Positions 52,468 through 63,697 of a stretch of 64,000 nt of DNA are shown piece after piece; positions within the stretch are counted from its first letter, which is position 1; each line of letters begins with the position of its first letter. Made by a program: the position numbers and the translations under genes. The notes under the pieces were generated by a model that worked only from the letters and a program-made list of their open reading frames with translations, was not told the origin of the DNA and ran no database searches. The stretch is from Pararhizobium mangrovi. Lineage in GTDB: Bacteria > Pseudomonadota > Alphaproteobacteria > Rhizobiales > Rhizobiaceae. The stretch is from contig NZ_VHLH01000021.1 of assembly GCF_006516965.1 (NCBI RefSeq), positions 17,490 to 81,489 on the forward strand, written 5' to 3'.

Positions 52468-53265
52468 CTACCGGCGCTCGCTTCGCCAGCGAAGAGACAT
52501 GCAGGAAAGCCCCGCATCGAGCTTCATAACCTCGTCGAGCGCGACTTCACGGACCGTGTACCCTGCCCCGTCGAGAAGCTCGGCAGTCCGTGAAGAACCC
52601 TTCGCGATCAGCACCGTGTCGTTGACGCGCAGCGCATTCGCCGCCGCTTCCTCGCCGTCGGGAACGACGAGCGTCCGCATGCCAGCGAAGAGGTCGGCGT
52701 TTTGCATTGCTTCGGTCACGAGGAGGGTTTCCGCGTCGAGAAGCGAACACGCCGTCTTGAGGTGGAGAACACCTTCGGGCGGCGTGACGATCTCGCCATT
52801 GCGGCCGAGATCGCGAAGTGCCGCAACCAGATGTTCCGCGCCCGTTTCGTCGGTGCGTGCGGAAAGGCCGATATAGACCGTATCCGGCGTGACGAGGACG
52901 TCGCCGCCATCTGCGAAACCGGTTTCCGGCAGGGTGAGTACCGTCGCGAAGCGTGCGCGCAGTTCGGGCAGGATGGCGGCGGCTTCGCCGAGCCGGCTCG
53001 CCGCACCGGGTCGAAGCAGGATCGCGCCTTCGCCGAAGACGAGTGCGGGATCCTCCACGAACATGGAATCGGCGAACGCCTCGTCGGCTGCAAGCCGTTC
53101 GACCGTCACTCCGCAGACCGTGAGCGCATCGACATAGGCCGCGTGCTCGGCCTTCAGCCCGGCGATCTCCGGTGCTCCACGGTCTACCGCGCGAAGACCG
53201 TTGACCGCGCTCTCGGCGGGCTCGCGAACGAGCGCGCGGTCGAATTCGAAGACGGAAGCGGCCAC
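52468..53265 (-). CDS. N(G),N(G)-dimethylarginine dimethylaminohydrolase
   Basis: Hydrolyses asymmetric dimethylarginine, or a related guanidino compound, to citrulline and dimethylamine. The 265 residues fit the DDAH family of the pentein fold. Substrate-binding Asp and Phe sit in SMFVEDPALVFGEGAILLRP, the catalytic His in EGVLHLKTACSLL and the catalytic Cys near the end in LDAGLSCMSLRW (C255). Arginine deiminases are longer, so DDAH is the better call. It is a single gene on the minus strand, next to grpE. Whether its product amine is linked to the large amine locus 5 kb away is not known. Confidence 0.88.
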   Translation of the reverse strand: MAASVFEFDRALVREPAESAVNGLRAVDRGAPEIAGLKAEHAAYVDALTVCGVTVERLAADEAFADSMFVEDPALVFGEGAILLRPGAASRLGEAAAILPELRARFATVLTLPETGFADGGDVLVTPDTVYIGLSARTDETGAEHLVAALRDLGRNGEIVTPPEGVLHLKTACSLLDAETLLVTEAMQNADLFAGMRTLVVPDGEEAAANALRVNDTVLIAKGSSRTAELLDGAGYTVREVALDEVMKLDAGLSCMSLRWRSERR

Positions 53266-53318
53266 GCGTGCCTCCCGATGTTCGGTGCCGGGTTTCAGAT
53301 GTCGAGCGTCAGGCGTCG

Positions 53319-54044
53319 TCAGGCGTCGCGCTCGGCTTCTGCGTTCGGTCCGCCGGGTTCGGCGCCGTCGGCCGCGCTCGCGTTCTGCTTGGCCGCAGGC
53401 TCCGGCTTCGGGCCGCCGCGCGAGACGCCGACCATGGCAGGGCGCAGGACGCGCTCGCCGATGACGTAGCCCGCCTGGACGATCTGCACGACCGTACCGT
53501 TCGGCACGGATTCGTTCGGAACCTCGAACATCGCCTGATGGAAGTTCGGATCGAACTTCTGGCCTTCCGGCTCGATCCGCTTGACGCCGTGGCGTTCCAG
53601 CGCGGAAAGCATGTCGCGCTCGGTCATCTCGACACCGTCGAGCAGCGTCTTCAGCGCTTCGTCGGCATTCTCGCGCATCTCCTGCGGTACCGCTTCCAGC
53701 GCACGGCGCAGATTGTCGGAGACGGAAAGCATGTCCCGCGCAAAGCCGGTCACGGCATAGGAGCGCGCATCCTTGACCTCGCGCTCGGTGCGCCGGCGCA
53801 GGTTCTCCATCTCGGCCGCCGCGCGCATGAAGCGGTCCTTGAGATCGGCGTTTTCCGCCAACGCCGCCGTCAGCGCCTCGTCCGCGGCGGTTTCGGCTGC
53901 CGGATCGGCGCCGGTCTCGGAGGCCGTATCGAACGCCGCCTCCTCGCCCGTCACGTCGTCATTGGCCGCATCGACCTTGGGAGCGCCGGTTTCGTTTTCC
54001 CGCGCCGCGTCCTCGGTTTCACGCTTGTTCGTTTCGTCGGTCAT
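53319..54044 (-). CDS. grpE: Nucleotide exchange factor GrpE
   Basis: A co-chaperone that releases ADP from DnaK. The 241-residue protein has a disordered acidic N-terminus, a long coiled coil ([20 protein letters not shown], then [20 protein letters not shown]) and the C-terminal beta domain with the family signature [14 protein letters not shown] to [24 protein letters not shown] at 54044 (MTDETNK) is preferred to a TTG 27 bases upstream. It lies directly downstream of hrcA on the same strand, the common alphaproteobacterial order. Confidence 0.97.
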   Translation of the reverse strand: MTDETNKRETEDAARENETGAPKVDAANDDVTGEEAAFDTASETGADPAAETAADEALTAALAENADLKDRFMRAAAEMENLRRRTEREVKDARSYAVTGFARDMLSVSDNLRRALEAVPQEMRENADEALKTLLDGVEMTERDMLSALERHGVKRIEPEGQKFDPNFHQAMFEVPNESVPNGTVVQIVQAGYVIGERVLRPAMVGVSRGGPKPEPAAKQNASAADGAEPGGPNAEAERDA

Positions 54045-54197
54045 GACGCTGTCGATTTCCCTTGTTGTCAAAGAATTCGCTTCGGCATTCGCTCTGGCCG
54101 CTGGCGCCGCATATCGACGCTCGAATGCGAAAAATCAAGACCTCCGCCTGGCTGCGACCCGGCCCCGGCATGCCACGACCATGTGGCGTACCCCACC

Positions 54198-55274
54198 CTA
54201 TCGCATCAGCCGGGAGACGAGCTGGGCCGTATAGTCGACCATCGGCACCACCTTCGAATAGTTCAGCCGCGTCGGGCCGATGACGCCGACGGCGCCGACG
54301 ATGCGCTCGTCCGCATCGCGATAGGGTGCGACCACGAGCGAGGAACCTGAGAGCGAAAAGAGCTTGTTCTCCGAACCGATGAAGATGCGCACGCCGGACC
54401 CGTTTTCGGCGAGATCGAGCAGTTCGAGCAGGCTGTCCTTCTTCTCTAGATCGTCGAAGAGCATGCGCAGCCGGTCGATGTCGTCGCGTCCGGAAACGCT
54501 TTCGAGAAGGTTCGCCCGCCCGCGCACGATGAGCCGCGAAGGCTCGGAACCGCCCGAACCGGACCATACCGCGAGCCCGCGCTCGACGAGATCCTGCGAA
54601 AGCTGGTCGAGCTCGCGCATCACCGCTTCCTTGAGGTGCTTCAGCTCGGTGCGCACCTCGGCGAGCGTGCGCCCGACGAGGTGGGCGTTCAGGAAGTTCG
54701 CCGCCTCCGTCAGCTGCGAGGCGGTGGTGCCGGCCGGCAGGTCGACGATGCGGTTTTCCACCTGGGCGTTCTCGCCGACGAGCACGGCGAGCGCCTTGGT
54801 CGGCTCAAGCCGGATGAACTCGATATGCCTGAGCACGGCGTCGGACTTCGCCGTGATGACGAGGCCGGCTCCGCGCGAAACGCCGGAAAGCATCTGGCTA
54901 GCGTCGTTGAGGATCGTATCGACGGGATTGCGTCCGCCGTCGGCGGTCATCTTGCGTTCGATCTGCCGGCGTTCGTCGAGCGAAAGGTCGCCGACCTGCA
55001 TGAAGGCGTCGACGAAGAAGCGCAGCCCCTGCTGCGTGGGAAGCCTGCCGGCGCTGACATGCGGCGCGTAGATCAGGCCGAGCGCCTCCAGGTCGCTCAT
55101 CACGTTGCGCACGGAAGCCGGCGAAAGCGCCATCGGCAGGATACGCGATAGATTGCGCGAGCCGAGTGGTTCGCCCGAATCGAGATAGCTCTCGACGATC
55201 TGCCGGAAGACCTCGCGGGAACGCTCGTCGAGCGTCCGGAAAGCCTGGTCGTCGCTCGGTTCCTGCTCAGCCAT
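54198..55274 (-). CDS. hrcA: Heat-inducible transcription repressor HrcA
   Basis: Repressor of groESL-type heat-shock operons through CIRCE sites. The 358 residues are the usual length. An N-terminal winged helix (about 15-75) has [20 protein letters not shown] and [20 protein letters not shown]; the HrcA domain follows from [20 protein letters not shown] and ends [20 protein letters not shown]. No CIRCE element was seen in the window, so its targets lie elsewhere. It is divergent from rph, an arrangement usual in this class. ATG at 55274 starts MAEQEPSDD; the frame is open upstream but without family resemblance. Confidence 0.96.
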   Translation of the reverse strand: MAEQEPSDDQAFRTLDERSREVFRQIVESYLDSGEPLGSRNLSRILPMALSPASVRNVMSDLEALGLIYAPHVSAGRLPTQQGLRFFVDAFMQVGDLSLDERRQIERKMTADGGRNPVDTILNDASQMLSGVSRGAGLVITAKSDAVLRHIEFIRLEPTKALAVLVGENAQVENRIVDLPAGTTASQLTEAANFLNAHLVGRTLAEVRTELKHLKEAVMRELDQLSQDLVERGLAVWSGSGGSEPSRLIVRGRANLLESVSGRDDIDRLRMLFDDLEKKDSLLELLDLAENGSGVRIFIGSENKLFSLSGSSLVVAPYRDADERIVGAVGVIGPTRLNYSKVVPMVDYTAQLVSRLMR

Positions 55275-55479
55275 CGTCGTCGCACCGTTATCCGATGCGC
55301 AAGGTAGGGGGCGAAGGCCCGTTCGCAAAGAGCTTTCGAGATACCCGCGACGAATCGTGAAAGACGGCCGGCATTCACGGCCCGCACCGTTTGCCCGCGA
55401 TCGAACGGAGCACTTCCGTCCGGCTGCGAAACGCTCTAGAAGGCTCGCCATCGCACCATCGCGGGAAAAAGGGGATCCC

Positions 55480-56199
55480 ATGCGCCCGTCGGGCCGGAAA
55501 CCGGAAGAAATGCGCGCCGTCTCGTTCGAGCGGGACGTGTCCAAGCACGCCGAGGGCGCCTGCCTCGTCAAGTTCGGCGATACGCACGTGCTGTGCCTGG
55601 CGAGCCTCGAAGAGCGCGTGCCGCCATGGCTGAGGAACGCCGGACGCGGCTGGGTGACGGCCGAATACGGCATGCTGCCGCGCGCGACCGGCGATCGCAT
55701 GCGCCGCGAGGCCTCCTCCGGCAAGCAGGGCGGGCGCACGCTGGAGATCCAGCGCCTGATCGGCCGCTCGCTGCGTGCCGTCGTCAATCTCGAAGCGCTC
55801 GGCGAGCGACAGATCACGGTCGATTGCGACGTGCTTCAGGCCGACGGCGGCACCCGCACGGCGGCGATCACCGGTGGCTGGATCGCGCTGCACGACTGCC
55901 TGCGCTGGATGGAGAAGCGCTCGATGATTTCCTACGACAAGGTCATGAAGGATCATGTCGCGGCGATCTCGTGCGGCATCTTTGCCGGCCAGACGGTCGC
56001 CGACCTCGACTATCTCGAGGATTCGTCGGCCGATACGGACGCGAACTTCGTGATGACCGGGCGCGGCGGCATCGTCGAGATCCAGGGCACGGCCGAGGGC
56101 GAACCCTTCTCCGAGGAGCAGTTCAACGGCCTGCTCGCTTCGGCGAAGAGCGCGATCGGTACGCTCGTTGAAAAGCAGAAGCAGGCGATCGCCGAATAG
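55480..56199 (+). CDS. rph: Ribonuclease PH
   Basis: Phosphate-dependent 3' exonuclease that trims tRNA precursors. The 239 residues match the family: [20 protein letters not shown] at the start, [30 protein letters not shown], the [16 protein letters not shown] phosphate-site block and [19 protein letters not shown] with catalytic Asp residues. ATG at 55480 is the only start giving the normal N-terminus. It begins a run of plus-strand genes (rph, VOC, rdgB, hemW). Confidence 0.97.
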   Translation: MRPSGRKPEEMRAVSFERDVSKHAEGACLVKFGDTHVLCLASLEERVPPWLRNAGRGWVTAEYGMLPRATGDRMRREASSGKQGGRTLEIQRLIGRSLRAVVNLEALGERQITVDCDVLQADGGTRTAAITGGWIALHDCLRWMEKRSMISYDKVMKDHVAAISCGIFAGQTVADLDYLEDSSADTDANFVMTGRGGIVEIQGTAEGEPFSEEQFNGLLASAKSAIGTLVEKQKQAIAE

Positions 56200-56214
56200 G
56201 CGAAGGCGCAAAGC

Positions 56215-56664
56215 ATGGCCGGCACCGTTCCTCCGCTCGGCGGCATCCTCGAATCGGCACTCTACGCGCACGATCTCGATGCGGCCGAGCACTTCTACGC
56301 AACGGTGCTCGGCCTTGCGAAGGTCACGCGGGTCGATGGCCGCCACGTCTTCTTCCGGTGCGGCGCGTCCATGGTGCTGATCTTCGATCCCGCCGCCACG
56401 CAGGCGGCGCCGTCCAACCCGGACCTGCCCGTTCCGCCCCATGGCGCGGAGGGTGAAGGGCATCTGTGCTTTGCCGTTCCGCAAGCCGAACTCGACCCCT
56501 GGGTCGACCGGCTGAAGGCGGCCGGTGTCGCGATCGAAGCGGATTTCCGCTGGCCGAACGGCGCCCGCTCGATCTATTTCCGGGATCCGGCCGGCAACAG
56601 CCTCGAATGCGCCGATCCGGCCCTGTGGGGCCTTCGGGGCGCATCGCCGCCGCGAGCCCAATAA
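56215..56664 (+). CDS. VOC-superfamily protein (glyoxalase/dioxygenase-like)
   Basis: A 149-residue protein with two babbab modules of the vicinal-oxygen-chelate fold. ILESALYAHDLDAAEHFYATVLG opens the first and GHLCFAVPQAELDPWVDRLK the second; a metal-ligand-like Glu is in SLECADPALW at the end, with IYFRDPAGN before it. Relatives include glyoxalases, antibiotic-resistance proteins and dioxygenases, so the function is open. It starts 15 bases after rph and lies between rph and rdgB, where such a gene is often found in Rhizobiales. Confidence 0.85.
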   Translation: MAGTVPPLGGILESALYAHDLDAAEHFYATVLGLAKVTRVDGRHVFFRCGASMVLIFDPAATQAAPSNPDLPVPPHGAEGEGHLCFAVPQAELDPWVDRLKAAGVAIEADFRWPNGARSIYFRDPAGNSLECADPALWGLRGASPPRAQ

Positions 56665-56771
56665 AGGCGCCTACGCTTCGCTTTTCTGGCGAATCGGTTC
56701 ACGTTCGTTCCCGCGTATCCGCTGCCACAAGGCCGCGTGCGCCGACATCCATTCAGGGAAACTGACTGCGC

Positions 56772-57431
56772 ATGCGCACGCTCGAAACGAAAACGCTGGT
56801 CGTCGCCAGCCACAACGCCGGCAAGATCGCGGAGATCGCCGACCTGATCGCGCCTTTCGGCTTCGAAACCACGTCCGCAGCCAAACGCGGCCTCGACGAA
56901 CCGGAAGAGACCGGCACGACGTTCGAGGAGAACGCCGCGATCAAGGCGCTCGCCGCCGCGCGTGCGACCGATTTGCCGGCACTTTCTGACGATTCCGGCC
57001 TTTGCGTCGACGCCATCGGCGGCGATCCCGGCGTCTACACCGCCGATTGGGCGGAAAAGCCCGAAGGCGGGCGCGACTTCATGATGGCGATGAAGAAGGT
57101 CGAGGACGCGCTGATGGGCCGCGGTGCGACGACGCCGGCCAACCGGAGGGCGCACTTCGTCAGCGTGCTCTGCCTCGCCTGGCCGGACGGGCATACGGAA
57201 TATTTCCGCGGAGAGGTCGCAGGCACGGTCGTCTGGCCGCCGCGCGGCGACCAGGGCTTCGGTTTCGATCCGGTCTTCCTGCCGGAAGGCCACGAGCGGA
57301 CCTTCGGCGAGATGAGTGCGGAGGAAAAGCACGGCTGGAAGCCCGGCGATACGCAGGCACTCTCCCACCGTGCCCGTGCCTTCAAGCTCTTCGCCGAGAC
57401 GGCGCTCGCGGGCGCCGGAGAGGGTCGATGA
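56772..57431 (+). CDS. rdgB: XTP/dITP diphosphatase (RdgB/HAM1 family)
   Basis: Removes non-canonical purine nucleotides by hydrolysing XTP and dITP to the monophosphates. The 219 residues match the family: [60 protein letters not shown] and [18 protein letters not shown], with the acidic metal-site residues in place. The stop overlaps the hemW start (ATGA), a coupling that is conserved in alphaproteobacteria. Confidence 0.96.
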   Translation: MRTLETKTLVVASHNAGKIAEIADLIAPFGFETTSAAKRGLDEPEETGTTFEENAAIKALAAARATDLPALSDDSGLCVDAIGGDPGVYTADWAEKPEGGRDFMMAMKKVEDALMGRGATTPANRRAHFVSVLCLAWPDGHTEYFRGEVAGTVVWPPRGDQGFGFDPVFLPEGHERTFGEMSAEEKHGWKPGDTQALSHRARAFKLFAETALAGAGEGR

Positions 57432-58621
57432 CCATCCATTCCCAGCCCGACAACGCGCTCGCCTTTCCCGATTTCGGCGATCCGGGTTTCGGCGTCTATG
57501 TCCACTGGCCCTTCTGCGCGGCCAAGTGCCCCTATTGCGACTTCAACAGCCATGTCCGGCTGAAGGGCATCGACGAGGAACGCTTCGTCGCCGGCTTTGC
57601 CCGCGAGATCGCCTGCATGCGCGAGCTTTCCGGCCCGCGCGAAGTGACCTCGATCTTCCTCGGCGGCGGCACGCCCTCGCTCATGAAGCCGCAAACGGTC
57701 GAGGCGGTGCTTTCGGCGATCGCCGGCGCATGGCACGTGCCGGACGGCATCGAGGTGACGCTGGAGGCGAACCCGTCGAGCGTCGAGGCGGAGCGTTTCC
57801 AGGGATACCGAAGCGCCGGCGTCAACCGCGTCTCGCTCGGCGTCCAGGCGTTGAACGACAAGGATCTGCGCTTCCTCGGCCGGCTCCACGACGTCGCCGG
57901 GGCGATGAAGGCGATCGATCTTGCGCGCGAGACCTTCCCGCGCATGTCCTTCGACCTGATCTACGCCCGGCCCGACCAGACGGTCGACGCATGGACGGCG
58001 GAACTGGAGGAAGCGATCGGCTACGCCGCCGACCACCTTTCGCTCTACCAGCTCACCATCGAGGAAGGCACGCCCTTCTACGGCCTGCACAAGGCCGGCA
58101 AGCTGAAGGTGCCGGACAACGATCAGGCGGCGCTGCTCTACGAGGCGACGCAGGAGACGACCGCCGCCCGCGGCCTGCCCGCCTACGAGGTCTCGAACCA
58201 TGCGCGGCCGGGTGCGGAAAGCCGCCACAACCTCACCTACTGGCGCTACGGCGACTATGCCGGCATCGGCCCCGGCGCCCATGGCCGGCTGACGCGTGCC
58301 GGACACAAGTTCGCGACCGTGACGGAGACGCATCCCGAGACCTGGCTCGAACGCGTCGAGGCGCGTGGCGACGGCATCACCGAGAGCGTCGAACTCGACA
58401 CGGAGGAACAGGCGGACGAGCTTCTGCTGATGGGCCTGCGCCTGCGCGAGGGGCTCGACGTGCGCCGCTGGCAGTCCGTCGCCGGCCGCACGCTCGACCC
58501 TGCGCGCGAGGATTTCCTGCTTCGGCAAGGCTTCATCGAGCGGCTCGGCAACGATCGGCTGCGCTGCACCTCCTCCGGCATGATCGTGCTCGACGCGGTG
58601 GTCGCCGACCTCGCATTGTGA
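57428..58621 (+). CDS. hemW: Radical SAM heme chaperone HemW
   Basis: A radical SAM protein of 397 residues that transfers heme to respiratory enzymes. The 4Fe-4S motif is [18 protein letters not shown] (CxxxCxxC), with the fourth Cys-like residue of HemW-type proteins expected just after. Further blocks are [38 protein letters not shown] and [20 protein letters not shown]. This distinguishes it from HemN, which is longer. ATG at 57428 overlaps the rdgB stop. Confidence 0.95.
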   Translation: MTIHSQPDNALAFPDFGDPGFGVYVHWPFCAAKCPYCDFNSHVRLKGIDEERFVAGFAREIACMRELSGPREVTSIFLGGGTPSLMKPQTVEAVLSAIAGAWHVPDGIEVTLEANPSSVEAERFQGYRSAGVNRVSLGVQALNDKDLRFLGRLHDVAGAMKAIDLARETFPRMSFDLIYARPDQTVDAWTAELEEAIGYAADHLSLYQLTIEEGTPFYGLHKAGKLKVPDNDQAALLYEATQETTAARGLPAYEVSNHARPGAESRHNLTYWRYGDYAGIGPGAHGRLTRAGHKFATVTETHPETWLERVEARGDGITESVELDTEEQADELLLMGLRLREGLDVRRWQSVAGRTLDPAREDFLLRQGFIERLGNDRLRCTSSGMIVLDAVVADLAL

Positions 58622-58695
58622 CAGGATCGCCGCAAACGCCCTGACCGCCGCGTGCGGTTAGAAGCGTCCATGTCGAGAAGGAAACCCGTCCGCTC

Positions 58696-59630
<935 letters not shown>

Positions 59631-59634
<4 letters not shown>

Positions 59635-59999
59635 GCGCGAGAGACGGGACGGCCGCCCGCAGGCGCGCCCATCGTCGCGGCCACGCCGCCGAACGCCTTG
59701 CCGCGATCGCGCTCGTGCTCAAGGGCTATCGCATCCTCGCGCGCCGCTACCGCACGCCGCTCGGCGAGATCGACATCGTCGCGCGCAGGGGCGATCTCGT
59801 GGCTCTCGTCGAGGTCAAGGCGCGTGCGAGCACGGCGACGGCGCTCGATGCCGTTTCCCTCTCGGCGCAATCGCGCATCCGTTCCGCCGGCGATCTCTGG
59901 CTCGCCCGCCAGCGCGATCACGAACGTCTGTCGGTGCGATGCGACGTCGTGGCAGTGCGGCCGTGGCGCTGGCCGGTCCATTATCGCGACGCGTTTTGA
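59631..59999 (+). CDS. yraN: UPF0102 family protein YraN
   Basis: A 122-residue protein of the endonuclease-like UPF0102 family. [20 protein letters not shown] and [20 protein letters not shown] carry the Glu, Asp and Glu-x-Lys residues of a Holliday-junction-resolvase-like nuclease core. The physiological role is not known. It is encoded directly after rsmI with an ATGA overlap, as in many proteobacteria. Confidence 0.94.
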
Positions 60000-60084
60000 T
60001 CCGCGGGGGCGGCGGCCATTGCAAACGGTCGGCGATGCGCTCTATTGCGGACGCATCGTTACGCTTTAGGTCCGGAGACGCGCC

Positions 60085-61038
60085 ATGACCAAGTCCCTGA
60101 AGATCGCGGTCCAGATGGATCATGTCGCCGGCCTCAAGATCGCCGGAGACACGACCTTCGCGCTCTGCCTGGAAGCACAGACGCGCGGCCACCAGCTTTT
60201 CCATTACACGCCGGACCGTCTGAGCTTTCGAAACGGCGCCGTTTTCACGCGCGCCGAACCGATGACGGTGCGCGACGAGACCGGAAACCATTACACGCTC
60301 GCCGAAGAGCGGCGGCTCGACCTTGCGACGATGGACGTCGTCCTCCTGCGCCAGGACCCGCCCTTCGACATGTCCTACATCACGTCGACGCACCTTCTCG
60401 AGCGCATCCATCCGAAGACGCTCGTCGTCAACGACCCGGCCTGGGTGCGCAACTCGCCCGAAAAGATCTTCGTCACCGAGTTCCCCGATCTCATGCCGGA
60501 AACGCTGATCACCCGTGATCAGGTCGAGATCGAGCGCTTCCGCAAGGAGATGGGCGACATCATCCTCAAGCCGCTCTACGGAAACGGCGGCGCCGGCGTC
60601 TTCCACTCGACCAAGGACGACCGCAACCTTTCCTCGCTTCTCGAAATGTTCGCCCAGCTTTCGCGCGAACCGATCATTGCGCAGCAATACCTGCCCGCGA
60701 TCCGCAAGGGCGACAAGCGCGTGATCCTCATCGACGGCGAGCCCGTGGGCGCGATCAACCGGGTGCCGGCCGAACACGATTCACGGTCGAACATGCATGT
60801 CGGCGGAAGGGCCGAACCGGTCGGGATGACCGATCGCGACCTCGAAATCTGCCGCCGGATCGGCCCGGCGCTGAAGGAACGCGGCTTCATCCTCGTCGGC
60901 ATCGACATCATCGGCGACGTGATGACCGAGATCAACGTCACATCGCCGACGGGCATCCGTGAAGTCCGTCGGTTCGGCGGGGCCGATATCGCCTCGTTGT
61001 TCTGGAAGGCCGTGGAAGCCCGTCTATACACCGCCTGA
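60085..61038 (+). CDS. gshB: Glutathione synthase
   Basis: Joins gamma-glutamylcysteine and glycine with ATP. The 317 residues show the prokaryotic GshB layout: [52 protein letters not shown] (ATP-grasp loop), [20 protein letters not shown] and [18 protein letters not shown] [19 protein letters not shown] (metal and glycine site). It lies between yraN and comM, the usual order in this group. An 85-base gap separates it from yraN. Confidence 0.97.
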   Translation: MTKSLKIAVQMDHVAGLKIAGDTTFALCLEAQTRGHQLFHYTPDRLSFRNGAVFTRAEPMTVRDETGNHYTLAEERRLDLATMDVVLLRQDPPFDMSYITSTHLLERIHPKTLVVNDPAWVRNSPEKIFVTEFPDLMPETLITRDQVEIERFRKEMGDIILKPLYGNGGAGVFHSTKDDRNLSSLLEMFAQLSREPIIAQQYLPAIRKGDKRVILIDGEPVGAINRVPAEHDSRSNMHVGGRAEPVGMTDRDLEICRRIGPALKERGFILVGIDIIGDVMTEINVTSPTGIREVRRFGGADIASLFWKAVEARLYTA

Positions 61039-61225
61039 GCGGCGATCTTTCCACAGGATATCAACAGCCCATCCACGACTTGTCCCACACGCCGTTCAAT
61101 GGCGTACCATTTTCGTTCTTGTTTTATTCCATCGGTTATGCTTCGCTTCCGTAAGGCGGTGCTGTTTAAGATGCTCGTCGGCGAAACGATCTCGCGGACG
61201 AACGGCGGTTGGAAGGGGCAAGGAC

Positions 61226-61897
61226 ATGGTCGCACGCGTAAGGACGGTCGCGTTCCAGGGGATCGAGGCCGTTCCGGTCGACGTCCAGGTGATGATCGCA
61301 CCCGGAAAGATCAACATGCACATCGTCGGCCTGCCGGATAAGGCGGTCGCCGAAAGTCGCGAGCGTGTGCAGTCCGCACTCCATGCTTCCGGACTGGCAC
61401 TGCCGGCGAAGAAGGTGACGGTCAACCTCGCGCCCGCAGACCTCCCCAAGGAGGGTAGCCATTTCGATCTGGCGATCGCGCTCGGCCTGATGGCGGCACT
61501 CGGTGCCGTACCGGCCGATGCGCTCGCAGGCTACGTCGTCATCGGCGAGCTTTCCCTCGACGGCACGATCGCCCCGGTCGCCGGTGCGCTGCCCGCCGCG
61601 ATCGGCGCCAGTGCAGAGGGGCGCGGGCTGATCTGTCCCGCCGACTGCGGACCGGAAGCGGCCTGGGCGGGCGAGGACATCGACATCGTCGCGCCGAAGA
61701 GCCTCATCGCGCTCGCCAATCACTTTCGCGGCACGCAGGTCCTCGGCCGTCCCGAACCGGCGCGCCACGCCTTGCCTGCAAGCCTGCCGGACCTTTGCGA
61801 GATCAAGGGGCAGGAAAGCGCCAAGCGTGCGCTGGAAGTCGCTGCCGCAGGCGGCCACAACCTTTTAACAGTGCGCGCAAAAGCACTAGTGGGGTAG
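61226..61897 (+). pseudogene. comM: comM (YifB, Mg-chelatase-like ATPase) 5' part, disrupted by an integrative element
   Basis: ComM is a hexameric helicase that extends branch migration during natural transformation. Only about 213 of an expected 510 or so residues remain. VAFQGIEAVPVDVQVMIAPG, MHIVGLPDKAVAESRERVQS, VNLAPADLPKEGSHFDLAIA and CEIKGQESAKRALEVAAAGG are typical. The sequence breaks off at GGHNLL, just before the Walker A motif that should follow, and continues with a foreign tail TVRAKALVG to a stop at 61897. AAGGGGCAAGGAC precedes the ATG. Without the AAA+ core the product cannot be active. The 3' part presumably lies beyond the window at the other end of the element. Confidence 0.9.
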
Positions 61898-61908
61898 CCA
61901 CTCGCTTT

Positions 61909-61947
61909 TAACCCCTTGTCGCTAGTGTGCGCCAAAACAAGGGGTTA
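61909..61947. repeat. Inverted repeat between comM break and recombinase gene
   Basis: TAACCCCTTGT (61909-61919) and ACAAGGGGTTA (61937-61947) form an 11-bp perfect inverted repeat with a 17-base spacer, ending four bases before the recombinase ATG. It overlaps the ribosome binding site, so it could be an autoregulatory site, a translational hairpin or part of the attachment site. Confidence 0.55.
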
Positions 61948-61950
61948 GGG

Positions 61951-63672
61951 ATGCAGTCCGAGCAGCAGGCTTATGCCTATTCGTACATCCGCATGAGTAC
62001 GAGCGAGCAAATCAAGGGCGACAGTCTCCGTCGACAACTGGAGATGAGCCGAGAATACGCCAAGCGCCACGGTCTCCAACTGGATGAGAGCCTCCGCGAT
62101 ATCGGCGTTAGTGCCTTTAAGGGCAAAAACAGCCGAGAAGGCGCACTCAGCAATTTCCTACGAATGGTGGAAGACGGTCGCGTTAAGCGAGGCAGCTACC
62201 TACTCATTGAGAGTCTTGACCGGCTAAGCCGGCAGCAGGTTCTGGACGCGCTTTCGCTGTTTATGGATATCCTGCGAAGCGGCATCACCATCGTCACCAT
62301 GTCGGACGGTGAACGCTATAGCAGCGAGAGCGTCGGCAATGACTGGACGAGGTTGATCGTGAGCCTGAGTGTGATGGCACGCGCTCATGAGGAAAGTGCA
62401 CGTAAGAGTGAACGCCTTGGCCAAGCCAACGCTAATAAGCGGAAGCGTGCTCGCGAAACTGGTGTGGGGATGACAGCCCTGACGCCCGGATGGATCGACG
62501 CTCACAAGATCACCAAGGGCCAGTACGAATTCACGCTGAACGAGCACGCGGAGACGATCCAAAAGATTTTCGAATTAACGGCTCAAGGATTAGGAGCCAC
62601 GGCCATTGCGAAGTATCTCAACGCCCGCGAAGTGCCCACCCTGAAGAGCAAGCGCGGTTGGTACCAGAGTATCGTGAAACGCCTTCTCAACCGAGATGAC
62701 GTGCTGGGAACTTTCCAACCGCATCGGAAGGTGAATGGCATTCGCATACCGGAAGGCGAACCTATCGAGGGATACTTCCCGCCGGTGGTGAGCAAAGACC
62801 TCTACGACCGTGCCCAGCGGATGCGCCGACGCCAGCAGGTCACTGGCCGTAAGGGCGCAACGTTCCCGAACCTTTTCTCCGGATTGGCCGTCTGCAAGCA
62901 TTGCGGCGGGCCTATGGCCTGTAAAAGTCAGACGCTGAAGCGTGATGGCTTGGTGCACTATCTGCTCTGCGACAATCATAACCGGGGCTACCGTTGCCAC
63001 GAAGGCAGGAAGCATTTTCGGATCGACCATCTGGAAAACGCAATCCTCGACAACGTGAATCTTTTTGAGCATGCCGATGTGTTTCAGCGACAACAGGTAG
63101 ACAAGCAGGCGAAAGAACTGGCTGAACGCATATCGGCAAAAGAAACCGAACTTCGGGCCATCAAGCAGCGTGAAACCAATCTCGTAAGCGCGGTGGAAAA
63201 TGCGACCGACGTAGACCTGCTTGTCGAGCAACTACGCAAACGCAAACAGGAGCGGCAGGAGTGCGAAAATGAATTGCGCTCCCTAAACCAGCATCGGGAC
63301 GACCTAACAGCGGAGCAGTCAGACGCTCTTGGACGCGCTTCTCGCATGAAGACGCTACGTGAGCAGTGGCGAGTCACGGAGGACATGGATGAACGCTACA
63401 GGCTTCGCGCTGAAGCACATATGGCCATAAGGGACATCGTAGACCTTATCATCTGCAATAGCAGGGCCAACGCCGTCCGCGTTGCACTGCTCGAGAACAT
63501 GATCGTCCATGAATTCCAGGATGGTGAACTCGTGCTCACGCTGGATCTCACGAAGCACCATGTGAACGACCAGAAGGGCTCACTGACCGCCCAGCATTTC
63601 GCCGGTGTCGGACCGGACCAAGCCGCACGGCTACGAGCCGCAGAAGCACACATTTCACGTAAATACGGGTGA
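61951..63672 (+). CDS. Large serine recombinase (integrase)
   Basis: A 573-residue site-specific recombinase that would integrate and excise the element. The N-terminal resolvase domain (about 10-155) has YSYIRMSTSEQIKGDSLRRQ with catalytic Ser16, and LLIESLDRLSRQQVLDALSL. A recombinase domain (about 180-290) follows, then a zinc ribbon (VCKHCGGPMAC ... LLCDNHNRGYRCHEG, about 318-355) and a coiled coil (about 370-465, AKELAERISAKETELRAIKQ) typical of large serine integrases. ATG at 61951 follows GGGGTTAGGG. Codon use is visibly less GC-biased than in the host genes. Its place right beside the comM break is what one expects of the element's integrase. Confidence 0.92.
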   Translation: MQSEQQAYAYSYIRMSTSEQIKGDSLRRQLEMSREYAKRHGLQLDESLRDIGVSAFKGKNSREGALSNFLRMVEDGRVKRGSYLLIESLDRLSRQQVLDALSLFMDILRSGITIVTMSDGERYSSESVGNDWTRLIVSLSVMARAHEESARKSERLGQANANKRKRARETGVGMTALTPGWIDAHKITKGQYEFTLNEHAETIQKIFELTAQGLGATAIAKYLNAREVPTLKSKRGWYQSIVKRLLNRDDVLGTFQPHRKVNGIRIPEGEPIEGYFPPVVSKDLYDRAQRMRRRQQVTGRKGATFPNLFSGLAVCKHCGGPMACKSQTLKRDGLVHYLLCDNHNRGYRCHEGRKHFRIDHLENAILDNVNLFEHADVFQRQQVDKQAKELAERISAKETELRAIKQRETNLVSAVENATDVDLLVEQLRKRKQERQECENELRSLNQHRDDLTAEQSDALGRASRMKTLREQWRVTEDMDERYRLRAEAHMAIRDIVDLIICNSRANAVRVALLENMIVHEFQDGELVLTLDLTKHHVNDQKGSLTAQHFAGVGPDQAARLRAAEAHISRKYG

Positions 63673-63697
63673 GGATTTAACCTCACTATCTGGCTGC

